A stretch of DNA of 64,000 nt from Chondrilla cf. caribensis (Eukaryota; Porifera; Demospongiae; Chondrillida; Chondrillidae). This document shows, in pieces, positions 1-13,025 of the stretch (position 1 is its first letter; every line of letters begins with the position of its first letter). The stretch lies in assembly GCA_964020155.1 (NCBI GenBank), contig OZ026556.1, positions 201,001 to 265,000 on the forward strand. Direction: 5' to 3'. The translations under genes and the position numbers were made by a program. The notes beneath the pieces were generated by a model. That model had not been told where the DNA came from. It saw only the letters and a program-made list of their open reading frames with translations, and ran no database searches.

Positions 1-2985
1 ATAGGAGAGAAAACACTAAGCACTTTTTGGCATAGCTTATAGGCGAGGGGGCGTGTCAACTTGATATTTTAGGCAGACCTACCTGTGGACTTGAACTAAC
101 TTTTGAAACAATTCCCATCTCAATAGGTGGCTCGTAACTCCAGCTACATTGGAAGGTGCTTAACATTTTTTCAATGTATGGGAGAGTATAGGAGAGAAAA
201 CATTAAGCACCTTTTTGCATAGCTCATGGGGGAGGGGGCGTGTCAACTTGATAATTTAGGCAAACCTAGCTGGAGACGTGAACTAACTTTTGAAACAATT
301 CCCATCTCAATAGGTGGCTCGTAACTCCAGCTACATTGGAAGGTGCTTAACTTTATTTTAATGTATGGGAGAGTATAGGAGAGAAAACACTAAGCACTTT
401 TTGGCATAGCTTATAGGCGAGGGGGCGTGTCAACTTGATATTTTAGGCAGACCTACCTGTGGACTTGAACTAACTTTTGAAACAATTCCCATCTCAATAG
501 GTGGCTCGTAACTCCAGCTACATTGGAAGGTGCTTAACATTTTTTCAATGTATGGGAGAGTATAGGAGAGAAAACATTAAGCACCTTTTTGCATAGCTCA
601 TGGGGGAGGGGGCGTGTCAACTTGATAATTTAGGCAAACCTAGCTGGAGACGTGAACTAACTTTTGAAACAATTCCCATCTCAATAGGTGGCTCGTAACT
701 CCAGCTACATTGGAAGGTGCTTAACTTTATTTTAATGTATGGGAGAGTATAGGAAAGAAAACGCTAAGCACCTTTTTGCATAGCTCATGGGGGAGGGGGC
801 GTGTCAACTTGATAATTTAGGCTAACCTAGCTGGAGACATGAACTAACTTGTGAAACAATTCCCATCTCAATAGGTGGCTCGTAACTCCAGCTACATTGG
901 AAGGTGCTTAATATTTTTTCAATGTATGGGAGAGTATAGGAGAGAAAATGCTAAGCACCTTTTTGCATAACTCATGGGGGAGGGGGCGTGTCAACTTGAT
1001 AATTTAGGCAAACCTAGCTGGAGACATGAACTAACTTTTGAAACAATTCCCATCTCAATAGGTGGCTCGTAACTCCAGCTACATTGGAAGGTGCTTAATA
1101 TTTTTTCAATGTATGGGAGAGTATAGGAGAGAAAATGCTAAGCACCTTTTTGCATAACTCATGGGGGAGGGGGCGTGTCAACTTGATAATTTAGGCAAAC
1201 CTAGCTGGAGACGTGAACTAACTTCTGAAACAATTCCAATCTCAATAGGTGGCCTGTAACTCCAGCAACATTGGAAGGTGCTTAACATTTTTCCAATGTA
1301 TGGGAGAGTATAAGAGAGAAAACGCTAAGCACCTTTTTGCATAGCTCATGGGGGAGGGGGTGTGTCAACTTCATATTTCAGACAGACCTAGCTGTGGACT
1401 TGAACTAACTTGTGAAACAATTCCCATCTCAATAGGTGGCTCGTAACTCCAGCTACATTGGAAGGTGCTTAATATTTTTTCAATGTATGGGAGAGTATGG
1501 GAGAGAAAACGTTAAGCACCTTTTTGCATAGCTCATGGGGAGGGGGCGTGTCAACTTGATAATTTAGGCTAACCTAGCTGGAGACGTAAACTAACTTTTG
1601 AAACAATTCCCATCTCAATAGGTGGCTCGTAACTCCAGCTACATTGGAAGGTGCTTAATACTTTTTCAATGTATGGGAGAGTATAGGTGAGAAAACGTTA
1701 AGCACCTTTTTGCATAGCTCATGGGGGAGGGGGCGTGTCAACGGGATAGTTCAGGCAGCCCTAGTTGGAGACGTGAACTAACTTCTGAAACAATTCCAAT
1801 CTCAATAGGTGGCCTGTAACTCCAGCAACATTGGAAGGTGCTTAACATTTTTCCAATGTATGGGAGAGTATAAGAGAGAAAACGCTAAGCACCTTTTTGC
1901 ATAGCTCATGGGGGAGGGGGTGTGTCAACTTCATATTTCAGACAGACCTAGCTGGAGACATGAACTAACTTGTGAAACAATTCCCATCTCAATAGGTGGC
2001 TCGTAACTCCAGCTACATTGGAAGGTGCTTAATATTTTTTCAATGTATGGGAGAGTATAGGAGAGAAAATGCTAAGCACCTTTTTGCATAACTCATGGGG
2101 GAGGGGGCGTGTCAACTTGATAATTTAGGCAAACCTAGCTGGAGACATGAACTAACTTTTGAAACAATTCCCATCTCAATAGGTGGCTCGTAACTCCAGC
2201 TACATTGGAAGGTGCTTAATATTTTTTCAATGTATGGGAGAGTATAGGAGAGAAAATGCTAAGCACCTTTTTGCATAACTCATGGGGGAGGGGGCGTGTC
2301 AACTTGATAATTTAGGCAAACCTAGCTGGAGACGTGAACTAACTTTTGAAACAATTCCCATCTCAATAGGTGGCTCGTAACTCCAGCTACATTGGAAGGT
2401 GCTTAACTTTATTTTAATGTATGGGAGAGTATAGGAGAGAAAACGTTAAGCACCTTTGTGTATAGCTCATGGGGGAGGGGGCGTGTCAACGTGATAGTTC
2501 AGGCAGACCTAGCTGGAGACGTGAACTAACTTCTGAAACAATTCCCATCTCAATAGGTGGCTCGTAACTCCAGCTACATTGGAAGGTGCTTAACTTTACT
2601 TTAACGTATGGGAGAGTATAGGAGAGAAAATGTTTAGCACCTTTTTGCATAGCTCATGGGGGAGGGGGCGTGTCAATGTGATATTTTAGGCAGACCTAGC
2701 TGGAGACGTGAACTAACTTGTGAAACAATTCCCATCTCAATAGGTGGCATGTAACTCCAGCTACATTGGAAGGTGTTTAACTTTTTTTTCAATGTATGGG
2801 AGAGTATAGGAGAGAAAACGTTAAGCACCTTTTTGCATAACTCATTGGGGAGGGGGCGTGTCAAGTTGATATTTCAGACAGATCTAGCTGTGGAATTGAA
2901 CTAACTTCAGAAACAATTCCCATCTCAATACGTGGCTCGTAACTCCAGCTACATTGGAAGGTGCTTAACATTTTTTCAATGTACA
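1..2985 (+). repeat. Satellite family A, left block (187-bp monomers)
   Basis: About 16 head-to-tail copies of a 187-bp unit; the phrase CAATAGGTGGCTCGTAACTCC recurs at 121, 308, 495, 682, 869, 1056 and so on. Every unit contains a conserved GGGGGCGTGTCAAC box and the phrase GGGAGAGTATAGGAGAG. There is higher-order structure: positions 1-374 (two variant monomers) recur almost unchanged at 375-748. A variant with CAACGGGATAGTTCAGGC at 1740 also occurs in the right block. Open frames here are short and restate the repeat, so no gene is called. The block is cut by the window edge, so its full size is unknown. Confidence 0.97.
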
Positions 2986-3004
2986 TACGTACGTACGTAC
3001 GTAC
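2986..3004. repeat. (TACG)n junction, left border of the inverted satellite block
   Basis: Nineteen bases of perfect TACG repeat separate family A (ending CAATGTACA) from family B (starting TATGGC). TACG/ACGT is self-complementary. A matching tract lies at 7837-7854. Confidence 0.9.
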
Positions 3005-6000
3005 TATGGCTAAAATTTCGCCATAGCACCACCTTGAATAACAAGGGTTACTGAGTATACAAAGTGATGGGAAGTGTTTCATAATTTAGTTCACATCTCC
3101 GACTAGATTTCTTGAAAATATCAGGGCGACACGCCCCCTTTCCCACGAGATATGCAGGATGGTGCTAAGTGCATGTTTTCCCTATTCTCCCCCATACATT
3201 GACTGTGGTGCTATGGCCAAAATTTGGCCATAGCACCACTTTGAATAACAAGGGTTACAGAGCACACAAAGTGATGGGAAGTGTTTCATAATTTAGTTCA
3301 CATCTCCAACTAGATTTGTTGAAAATATCAGGGCGACACGCCCCCTCTCCCACGAGATATGCAGGATGGTGCTATGGCCAAAATTTGGCCATAGCACCAC
3401 TTTGAATAACAAGGGTTACAGAGCACACAAAGTGATGGGAAGTGTTTCATAATTTAGTTCACATCTCCAACTAGATTTGTTGAAAATATCAGGGCGACAC
3501 ACCCCATCTCCCACGAGATATGCAGGATGGTGCTAAGTGTATTTTTTCCCTATTCTCCCCCATACATTGACTGTGGTGCTATGGCCAAAATTTGGCCATA
3601 GCACCACTTTGAATAACAAGGGTTACAGAGCACACAAAGTGATGGGAAGTGTTTCATAATTTAGTTCACATCTCCAACTAGATTTGTTGAAAATATCAGG
3701 GCGACACGCCCCCTCTCCCACGAGATATGCAGGATGGTGCTATGGCCAAAATTTGGCCATAGCACCACCTTGAATAACAAGGGTTACAGAGCACACAAAG
3801 TGATGGGAAGTGTTCCATAATTTAGTTCACATCTCCAACTAGATTTGTTGAAAATATCAGGGCAACACGCCCCCTTTCCCACGAGATATGCAGGATGGTG
3901 CTAAGTGTATTTTTTCCCTATTCTCCCCCATACATTGACTGTGGTGCTATGGCCAAAATTTGGCCATAGCACCACTTTGAATAACAAGGGTTACCGAGTA
4001 CACAAAGTGATGGGAAGTGTTTCATAACTTAGTTCACATCTCCAACTAGATTTGTTGAAAATATCAGGGCGACACGCCCCCTCTCCCACGAGATATGCAG
4101 GATGGTGCTATGGCCAAAATTTGGCCATAGCACCACTTTGAATACCAAGGGTTACAGAGCACACAAAGTGAATCAGATGGGAAGTGTTTCATAACTTAGT
4201 TCACATCTCCAACTAGATTTGTTGAAAATATCAGGGCGACACACCCCATCTCCCACGAGATATGCAGGATGGTGCTAAGTGTATTTTTTCCCTATTCTCC
4301 CCCATACATTGACTGTGGTGCTATGGCCAAAATTTGGCCATAGCACCACTTTGAATAACAAGGGTTACAGAGCACACAAAGTGATGGGAAGTGTTTCATA
4401 ACTTAGTTCACATCTCCAACTAGATTTGTTGAAAATATCAGGGCGACACGCCCCCTCTCCCACAAGATATGCAGGATGGTGCTATGGCCAAAATTTGGCC
4501 ATAGCACCACCTTGAATAACAAGGGTTACAGAGCACACAAAGTGATGGGAAGTGTTCCATAATTTAGTTCACATCTCCAACTAGATTTGTTGAAAATATC
4601 AGGGCGACACGCCCCCTTTCCCACGAGATATGCAGGATGGTGCTAAGTGCATGTTTTCCCTATTCTCCCCCATACATTGACTGTGGTGCTATGGCCAAAA
4701 TTTGGCCATAGCACCACTTTGAATAACAAGGGTTACAGAGCACACAAAGTGATGGGAAGTGTTTCATAACTTAGTTCACATCTCCAACTAGATTTGTTGA
4801 AAATATCAGGGCGACACGCCCCCTTTCCCACGAGATATGCAGGATGGTGCTAAGTGCATTTTTTCCCTATTCTCCTCCATACATTGACTGTGGTGCTATG
4901 GCCAAAATTTGGCCATAGCACCACTTTGAATAACAAGGGTTACAGAGCACACAAAGTGATGGGAAGTGTTTCATAACTTAGTTCACATCTCCAACTAGAT
5001 TTGTTGAAAATATCAGGGCGACACGCCCCCTTTCCCACGAGATATGCAGGATGGTGCTAAGTGCATTTTTTCCCTATTCTCCCCCATACATTGACTGTGG
5101 TGCTATGGCCAAAATTTGGCCATAGCACCACTTTGAATAACAAGGGTTACAGAGCACACAAAGTGATGGGAAGTGTTTCATAACTTAGTTCACATCTCCA
5201 ACTAGATTTGTTGAAAATATCAGGGCGACACGCCCCCTCTCCCACAAGATATGCAGGATGGTGCTATGGCCAAAATTTGGCCATAGCACCACCTTGAATA
5301 ACAAGGGTTACAGAGCACACAAAGTGATGGGAAGTGTTCCATAATTTAGTTCACATCTCCGACTAGATTTCTTGAAAATATCAGGGCGACACGCCCCCTT
5401 TCCCACGAGATATGCAGGATGGTGCTAAGTGTATTTTTTCCCTATTCTCCTCCATACATTGACTGTGGTGCTATGGCCAAAATTTGGCCATAGCACCACT
5501 TTGAATAACAAGGGTTACAGAGCACACAAAGTGATGGGAAGTGTTTCATAACTTAGTTCACATCTCCAACTAGATTTGTTGAAAATATCAGGGCGACACG
5601 CCCCCTTTCCCACGAGATATGCAGGATGGTGCTAAGTGCATGTTTTCCCTATTCTCCCCCATACATTGACTGTGGTGCTATGGCCAAAATTTGGCCATAG
5701 CACCACTTTGAATAACAAGGGTTACAGAGCACACAAAGTGATGGGAAGTGTTTCATAACTTAGTTCACATCTCCAACTAGATTTGTTGAAAATATCAGGG
5801 CGACACGCCCCCTTTCCCACGAGATATGCAGGATGGTGCTAAGTGCATTTTTTCCCTATTCTCCTCCATACATTGACTGTGGTGCTATGGCCAAAATTTG
5901 GCCATAGCACCACTTTGAATAACAAGGGTTACAGAGCACACAAAGTGATGGGAAGTGTTTCATAACTTAGTTCACATCTCCAACTAGATTTGTTGAAAAT

Positions 6001-7836
6001 ATCAGGGCGACACGCCCCCTTTCCCACGAGATATGCAGGATGGTGCTAAGTGCATTTTTTCCCTATTCTCCCCCATACATTGACTGTGGTGCTATGGCCA
6101 AAATTTGGCCATAGCACCACTTTGAATAACAAGGGTTACAGAGCACACAAAGTGATGGGAAGTGTTTCATAACTTAGTTCACATCTCCAACTAGATTTGT
6201 TGAAAATATCAGGGCGACACGCCCCCTCTCCCACGAGATATGCAGGATGGTGCTATGGCCAAAATTTGGCCATAGCACCACCTTGAATAACAAGGGTTAC
6301 AGAGCACACAAAGTGATGGGAAGTGTTCCATAATTTAGTTCACATCTCCGACTAGATTTCTTGAAAATATCAGGGCGACACGCCCCCTTTCCCACGAGAT
6401 ATGCAGGATGGTGCTAAGTGTATTTTTTCCCTATTCTCCTCCATACATTGACTGTGGTGCTATGGCCAAAATTTGGCCATAGCACCACTTTGAATAACAA
6501 GGGTTACAGAGCACACAAAGTGATGGGAAGTGTTTCATAACTTAGTTCACATCTCCAACTAGATTTGTTGAAAATATCAGGGCGACACGCCCCCTTTCCC
6601 ACGAGATATGCAGGATGGTGCTAAGTGTATTTTTTCCCTATTCTCCTCCATACATTGACTGTGGTGCTATGGCCAAAATTTGGCCATAGCACCACTTTGA
6701 ATAACAAGGGTTACAGAGCACACAAAGTGATGGGAAGTGTTTCATAACTTAGTTCACATCTCCAACTAGATTTCTTGAAAATATCAGGGCGACACGCCCC
6801 CTTTCCCACGAGATATGCAGGATGGTGCTAAGTGCATTTTTTCCCTATTCTCCCCCATACATTGACTGTGGTGCTATGGCCAAAATTTGGCCATAGCACC
6901 ACTTTGAATAACAAGGGTTACAGAGCACACAAAGTGATGGGAAGTGTTTCATAACTTAGTTTCCATCTCCAACTAGATTTCTTGATAATATCAGGGTGAC
7001 ACACCCCATCTCCCACGAGATATGCAGGATGGTGCTAAGTGCATTTTTTCCCTATTCTCCCCCATGCATTGACTGTGGTGCTATGGCCAAAATTTGGCAA
7101 TAGCACCACCTTGAATAACAAGGGTTACAGAGCACACAAAGTGATGGGAAGTGTTTCATAATTTAGTTCACATATCCAACTAGATTTCTTGAAAATATCA
7201 GGGCGACACGCCCCCTCTCCCACGAGATATGCAGGATGGTGCTATGGCCAAAATTTGGCCATAGCACCACTTTGAATAACAAGGGTTACAGAGCACACAA
7301 AGTGATGGGAAGTGTTTCATAACTTAGTTCACATCTCCGACTAGATTTCTTGAAAATATCAGGGCGACACGCCCCCTTTCCCACGAGATATGCAGGATGG
7401 TGCTAAGTGTATTTTTTCCCTATTCTCCTCCATACATTGACTGTGGTGCTATGGCCAAAATTTGGCCATAGCACCACTTTGAATAACAAGGGTTACAGAG
7501 CACACAAAGTGATGGGAAGTGTTTCATAACTTAGTTCACATCTCCAACTAGATTTCTTGAAAATATCAGGGCGACACGCCCCCTTTCCCACGAGATATGC
7601 AGGATGGTGCTAAGTGCATTTTTTCCCTATTCTCCTCCATACATTGACTGTGGTGCTATGGCCAAAATTTGGCCATAGCACCACCTTGAATAACAAGGGT
7701 TACAGAGCACACAAAGTGATGGGAAGTGTTTCATAATTTAGTTCACATCTCCAACTAGATTTCTTGAAAATATCAGGGCGACATGCCCCCTCTCCCACGA
7801 GATATGCAGGATGGTGCTATGGCCAAAATTTGGCCA
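3005..7836 (-). repeat. Satellite family B, inverted palindrome-bearing block (161/207-bp monomers)
   Basis: About 25 tandem units, each holding a 33-bp near-perfect palindrome: arm TGGTGCTATGGCCAAA, a single central A, then the exact complement of the arm. Palindrome starts lie near 3210, 3371, 3580, 3740, 3948 and onward, so units are 207 or 161 bp. The short form lacks 46 bp between two TGGTGCTA direct repeats. About 135 bp of each unit aligns, at roughly 70% by eye, with the reverse complement of family A (GATGGGAA..GTTTCA, TTAGTTCA, AAAATATCA, GACACGCCCCCT, CCCATACATTGA). B is therefore a diverged, oppositely oriented relative of A with a palindromic segment of about 70 bp in place of the rest. 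Confidence 0.95.
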
Positions 7837-7854
7837 TACGTACGTACGTACGTA
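7837..7854. repeat. (TACG)n junction, right border of the inverted satellite block
   Basis: Eighteen bases of TACG repeat join a truncated family B palindrome (ending GGCCATA) to family A (resuming at GTATGGGAGAG). It mirrors the tract at 2986-3004. Confidence 0.9.
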
Positions 7855-10660
7855 TGGGAGAGTATAGGATAGAAAACGCTAAGTACCTTTTTGCATAACT
7901 CATGGGGGAGGGGGCGTGTCAATTTGATAATTTAGGCTAACCTAGCTGGAGACGTGAACTAACTTTTGAAACAATTCCCATCTCAATAGGTGGCTCGTAA
8001 CTCCAGCTACATTGGAAGGTGCTCAACTTTATTTTAATGTATGGGAGAGTATAGGAGAGAAAACGCTAAGCACCTTTTTGCATAGCTCATGGGGGAAGGG
8101 GCGTGTCAACTTCATATTTCAGACAGACCTAGCTGTGGACTTGAACTAACTTGTGAAACAATTCCCATCTCAATAGGTGGCTCGTAACTCCAGCTACATT
8201 GGAAGGTGCTTAATATTTTTTCAATGTATGGGAGAGTATGGGAGAGAAAACGTTAAGCACCTTTTTGCATAGCTCATGGGGGAGGGGGCGTGTCAACTTG
8301 ATAATTTAGGCTAACCTAGCTGGAGACGTAAACTAACTTTTGAAACAATTCCCATCTCAATAGGTGGCTCGTAACTCCAGCTACATTGGAAGGTGCTTAA
8401 CTTTACTTTAACGTATGGGAGAGTATAGGAGAGAAAATGTTAAGCACCTTTTTGCATAGCTCATGGGGGAGGGGGCGTGTCAACGGGATAGTTCAGGCAG
8501 CCCTAGTTGGAGACGTGAACTAACTTCTGAAACAATTCCAATCTCAATAGGTGGCCTGTAACTCCAGCAACATTGGAAGGTGCTTAACATTTTTCCAATG
8601 TATGGGAGAGTATAAGAGAGAAAACGCTAAGCACCTTTTTGCATAGCTCATGGGGGAGGGGGTGTGTCAACTTCATATTTCAGACAGACCTAGCTGTGGA
8701 CTTGAACTAACTTGTGAAACAATTCCCATCTCAATAGGTGGCTCGTAACTCCAGCTACATTGGAAGGTGCTTAATATTTTTTCAATGTATGGGAGAGTAT
8801 GGGAGAGAAAACGTTAAGCACCTTTTTGCATAGCTCATGGGGAGGGGGCGTGTCAACTTGATAATTTAGGCTAACCTAGCTGGAGACGTAAACTAACTTT
8901 TGAAACAATTCCCATCTCAATAGGTGGCTCGTAACTCCAGCTACATTGGAAGGTGCTTAATACTTTTTCAATGTATGGGAGAGTATAGGTGAGAAAACGT
9001 TAAGCACCTTTTTGCATAGCTCATGGGGGAGGGGGCGTGTCAACGGGATAGTTCAGGCAGCCCTAGTTGGAGACGTGAACTAACTTCTGAAACAATTCCA
9101 ATCTCAATAGGTGGCCTGTAACTCCAGCAACATTGGAAGGTGCTTAACATTTTTCCAATGTATGGGAGAGTATAAGAGAGAAAACGCTAAGCACCTTTTT
9201 GCATAGCTCATGGGGGAGGGGGTGTGTCAACTTGATAATTCAAGCTAACCTAGCTGGAGACATGAACTAACGTTTGAAACAATTCCCATCTCAATAGGTG
9301 GCTCGTAACTCCAGCTACATTGGAAGGTGCTTAACTTTATTTTAATGTATGGGAGAGTATAGGAGAGAAAACGTTTAGCACGTTTTTGCATAGCTCATGG
9401 GGGAGGGGGCGTGTCAACTTCATATTTTAGACAGACCTAGCTGTGGACTTGAACTAACTTGTGAAACAATTCCCATCTCAATAGGTGGCTCATAACTCCA
9501 GCTACATTGGAAGGTGCTTAATACTTTTTCAATGTATGGGAGAGTATAGGTGAGAAAACGTTAAGCACCTTTTTGCATAGCTCATGGGGGAGGGGGCGTG
9601 TCAACGGGATAGTTCAGGCAGCCCTAGTTGGAGACGTGAACTAACTTCTGAAACAATTCCAATCTCAATAGGTGGCCTGTAACTCCAGCAACATTGGAAG
9701 GTGCTTAACATTTTTCCAATGTATGGGAGAGTATAAGAGAGAAAACGCTAAGCACCTTTTTGCATAGCTCATGGGGGAGGGGGTGTGTCAACTTGATAAT
9801 TCAAGCTAACCTAGCTGGAGACATGAACTAACGTTTGAAACAATTCCCATCTCAATAGGTGGCTCGTAACTCCAGCTACATTGGAAGGTGCTTAACTTTA
9901 TTTTAATGTATGGGAGAGTATAGGAGAGAAAACGTTTAGCACGTTTTTGCATAGCTCATGGGGGAGGGGGCGTGTCAACTTCATATTTTAGACAGACCTA
10001 GCTGTGGACTTGAACTAACTTGTGAAACAATTCCCATCTCAATAGGTGGCTCATAACTCCAGCTACATTGGAAGGTGCTTAATACTTTCTCAATGTATGG
10101 GAGAGTATAGGAGAAAACGCTAAGCACCTTTTTGCATAACTCATGGGGGAGGGGGCGTGTCAATGTGATATTTTAGGCAAACCTAGCTGGAGACGTGAAC
10201 TAACTTTTGAAACAATTCCCATCTCAATAGGTGGCTCGTAACTCCAGCTACATTGGAAGGTGCTTAACTTTATTTTAATGTATGGGAGAGTATAGGAGAG
10301 AAAACGTTAAGCACCTTTTTGCATAGCTCATGGGGGAGGGGGAGCGTCAACTTGATACTTCAGACAGATCTAGCTGTGGACTTGAACTAACTTCTGAAAC
10401 AATTCCCATCTCAATAGGTGGCCTGTAACTCCAGCTACATTGGAAGGTGTTTAACATTTTTTCAATGTATGGGAGAGTATGGGAGAGAAAACGTTAAGCA
10501 CCTTTTTGCATAACTCATGGGGGAGGGGGCGTGTCAACTTGATATTTTAGGGAGGCCTAGTTGGAAACATGAACTAACTTGTGAACAATTCCCATCTCAA
10601 TAGATGGCTCGTAATCCCTGCTACATTCGAAGGTGCTTAGTGTACTTTCAAAGCATGGGA
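7855..10660 (+). repeat. Satellite family A, right block (187-bp monomers)
   Basis: About 15 further copies of the 187-bp unit in the same orientation as 1-2985. A trimeric higher-order unit of about 560 bp is visible: the variant CAACGGGATAGTTCAGGC recurs at 8482, 9044 and 9603, and the variant GATAATTCAAGCTAACC at about 9235 and 9795. Sharing these variants with the left block indicates the two were one array or still exchange sequence. The last copy (10557-10660) is diverged and grades into family C. Confidence 0.96.
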
Positions 10661-13025
10661 GAGTATACTTATTGAAATATACATACAAATGTATAAATGC
10701 TAGGTGCCACATGGACATCTGGGAGAAATCTAGATTAACAACAAAATCTATCATTTTTGTTATCAAAAGGACCGTATTAGTTCCAGGAGTGTGTCCGTGT
10801 ATTCATATTAGATCTATGATGCATTATGTGCACACAGGAGAGGTCGTGGTGACAAGCATAAAAATTGACATTTTTGGCTTGTCACCACGAGGACCATAGC
10901 ACACCCAGGACGGTTGGCATGCATCCAAAAAATTGTGTTGGTGAGTTTGGCACGGACACTGGGCAGCCCTTGGTGACCAGCAACGTGATGTCAAATCACC
11001 TGAGATATCACCACAAGGCATATTACACTTATATTCAAATGTACATACAAATGTATAGTTCTATGTGCCATATGGACACATGGGAGAATTTTCATCAGCA
11101 ACAAAACCTATCATTTTTGCTATCAAAAGGACCGTATTAGTTCCAGGAGTGTGTCCGTGTATTCGTATTGGATCTATGATGCATTATGTGCACACAGGAG
11201 AGGTCGTGGTGACAAGCATAAAAATTGACATTTTTTGGCTTGTCACCACGAGGACCATAGCACACCCAGGACGGTTGGCATGAATCCAAAAAATTGTGTT
11301 GGTGAGTTTGGCACGGACACTGGGCAGCCCTTGGTGACCAGCAACGTGATGTCAAATCACCTGAGATATCACCACAAGGCATATTACACTTATATTCAAA
11401 TGTACATACAAATGTATAGTTCTATGTGCCATATGGACACATGGGAGAATTTTCATCAGCAACAAAACCTATCATTTTTGCTATCAAAAGGACCGTATTA
11501 GTTCCAGGAGTGTGTCCGTGTATTCGTATTGGATCTATGATGCATTATGTGCACACAGGAGAGGTCGTGGTGACAAGCATAAAAATTGACATTTTTTGGC
11601 TTGTCACCACGAGGACCATAGCACACCCAGGACGGTTGGCATGAATCCAAAAAATTGTGTTGGTGAGTTTGGCACGGACACTGGGCAGCCCTTGGTGACC
11701 AGCAACGTGATGTCAAATCACCTGAGATATCACCACAAGGCATATTACACTTATATTCAAATGTACATACAAATGTATAGTTCTATGTGCCATATGGACA
11801 CATGGGAGAATTTTCATCAGCAACAAAACCTATCATTTTTGCTATCAAAAGGACCGTATTAGTTCCAGGAGTGTGTCCGTGTATTCGTATTGGATCTATG
11901 ATGCATTATGTGCACACAGGAGAGGTCGTGGTGACAAGCATAAAAATTGACATTTTTTGGCTTGTCACCACGAGGACCATAGCACACATAAGACGGTTTG
12001 CATGCATCCGAAATTGTGTTGGTGAGTTTGGCACGTACACTGGGCAGCCCTTGGTGACCAGCAACGTGATGTCAAATCACCTGAGTTATCACCACAAGGC
12101 GTATTACACTCATATTCAAGTGTACATACAAATGTATAATGCTATGTACAATATGGACACCTGAGAGAATTTTCATCAGCAACAAAACCTATCATTTATG
12201 TTATCAAAAGGACCGTATTAGTTCCAGGAGTGTGTCCATGCATTCGTATTAGATCTACGATGCATTATGTGCACACAGGAGAGGTCGTGGTGACAAGCAT
12301 AAAAATTGACATCTTTTGGCTTGTCACCACGAGGACCATAGCACACACAGGACGGTATACATGCATCCGAAATTGTGTTGGTGAGTTTGGGACAGGTACT
12401 GGGCAGCCCTTGGTGACCAGCAACGTGATGTCAAATCACCTGAGTTATCACCACAAGGCGTATTACACTCATATTCAAATGTACATACGAATGTATAGTT
12501 CTATGTGCCATATGTACACCTGAGAGAATTTTCATCAGCAACAAAACCTATCATTTTTGTTATGAAAAGGACCGTATTAGTTCCAGGAGTGTGTCCGTGC
12601 ATTCGTATTAGATCTATGATGCATTATGTGCACACAGGAGAGGTCGTGGCGATAAGCATAAAAATTGACATTTTTTGGCTTGTCACCACGAGGACCATAG
12701 CACACCCAGGATGGTTTGCATGCATCCGAAATTGTGTTGGTGAGTTTGGGACAGGTACTGGACAGCCCTTGGTGACCAGCAACGTGATGTCAAATCACCT
12801 GAGTTATCACTACAAGGCGTATTACACTCATATTCAAATGTACATACAAATGTATAATGCTATGTGCCATGACATCTGGCAGAATTTTCATCAGCAAGAA
12901 AACCTATCATGTTTGTTATTAAAAGGACCGTATTAGTTCCAGGAGTGTGTCTGTGCATTTGTATTAGATCTATGATGCATTATGTGCACACAGGAGAGAC
13001 CGTGGTGACAAGCATAAAATGTGAC
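10661..13025 (+). repeat. Satellite family C (359-361-bp monomers)
   Basis: Six to seven tandem units. GTCACCACGAGGACC recurs at 10881, 11242, 11603, 11964, 12323 and 12682, giving periods of 361, 361, 361, 359 and 359. The units between about 11,000 and 11,960 are nearly identical; outer ones differ more. Each unit contains a perfect 14-bp inverted repeat, TCGTGGTGACAAGC and its complement (for example 11204-11217 and 11238-11251), able to form a hairpin with a loop of about 20 bases. Reading frames of 60-143 codons on both strands repeat with the unit and resemble no protein I know, so they are not called as genes. Confidence 0.94.

Noticed and set aside
1..2985. CRISPR-like regular repeats
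   Set aside because: Units are contiguous 187-bp monomers without unique spacers, in a eukaryotic context.
3005..7836. A DNA transposon with the two (TACG)n tracts as terminal inverted repeats
   Set aside because: There is no coding capacity, no convincing target duplication beyond three bases, and the interior is purely tandem. An inserted or inverted satellite block explains it more simply, though the mechanism is open.
10557..12936. Open frames of 60-143 codons on both strands
   Set aside because: They repeat with the 361-bp satellite unit, overlap on opposite strands and show no protein-like conservation.
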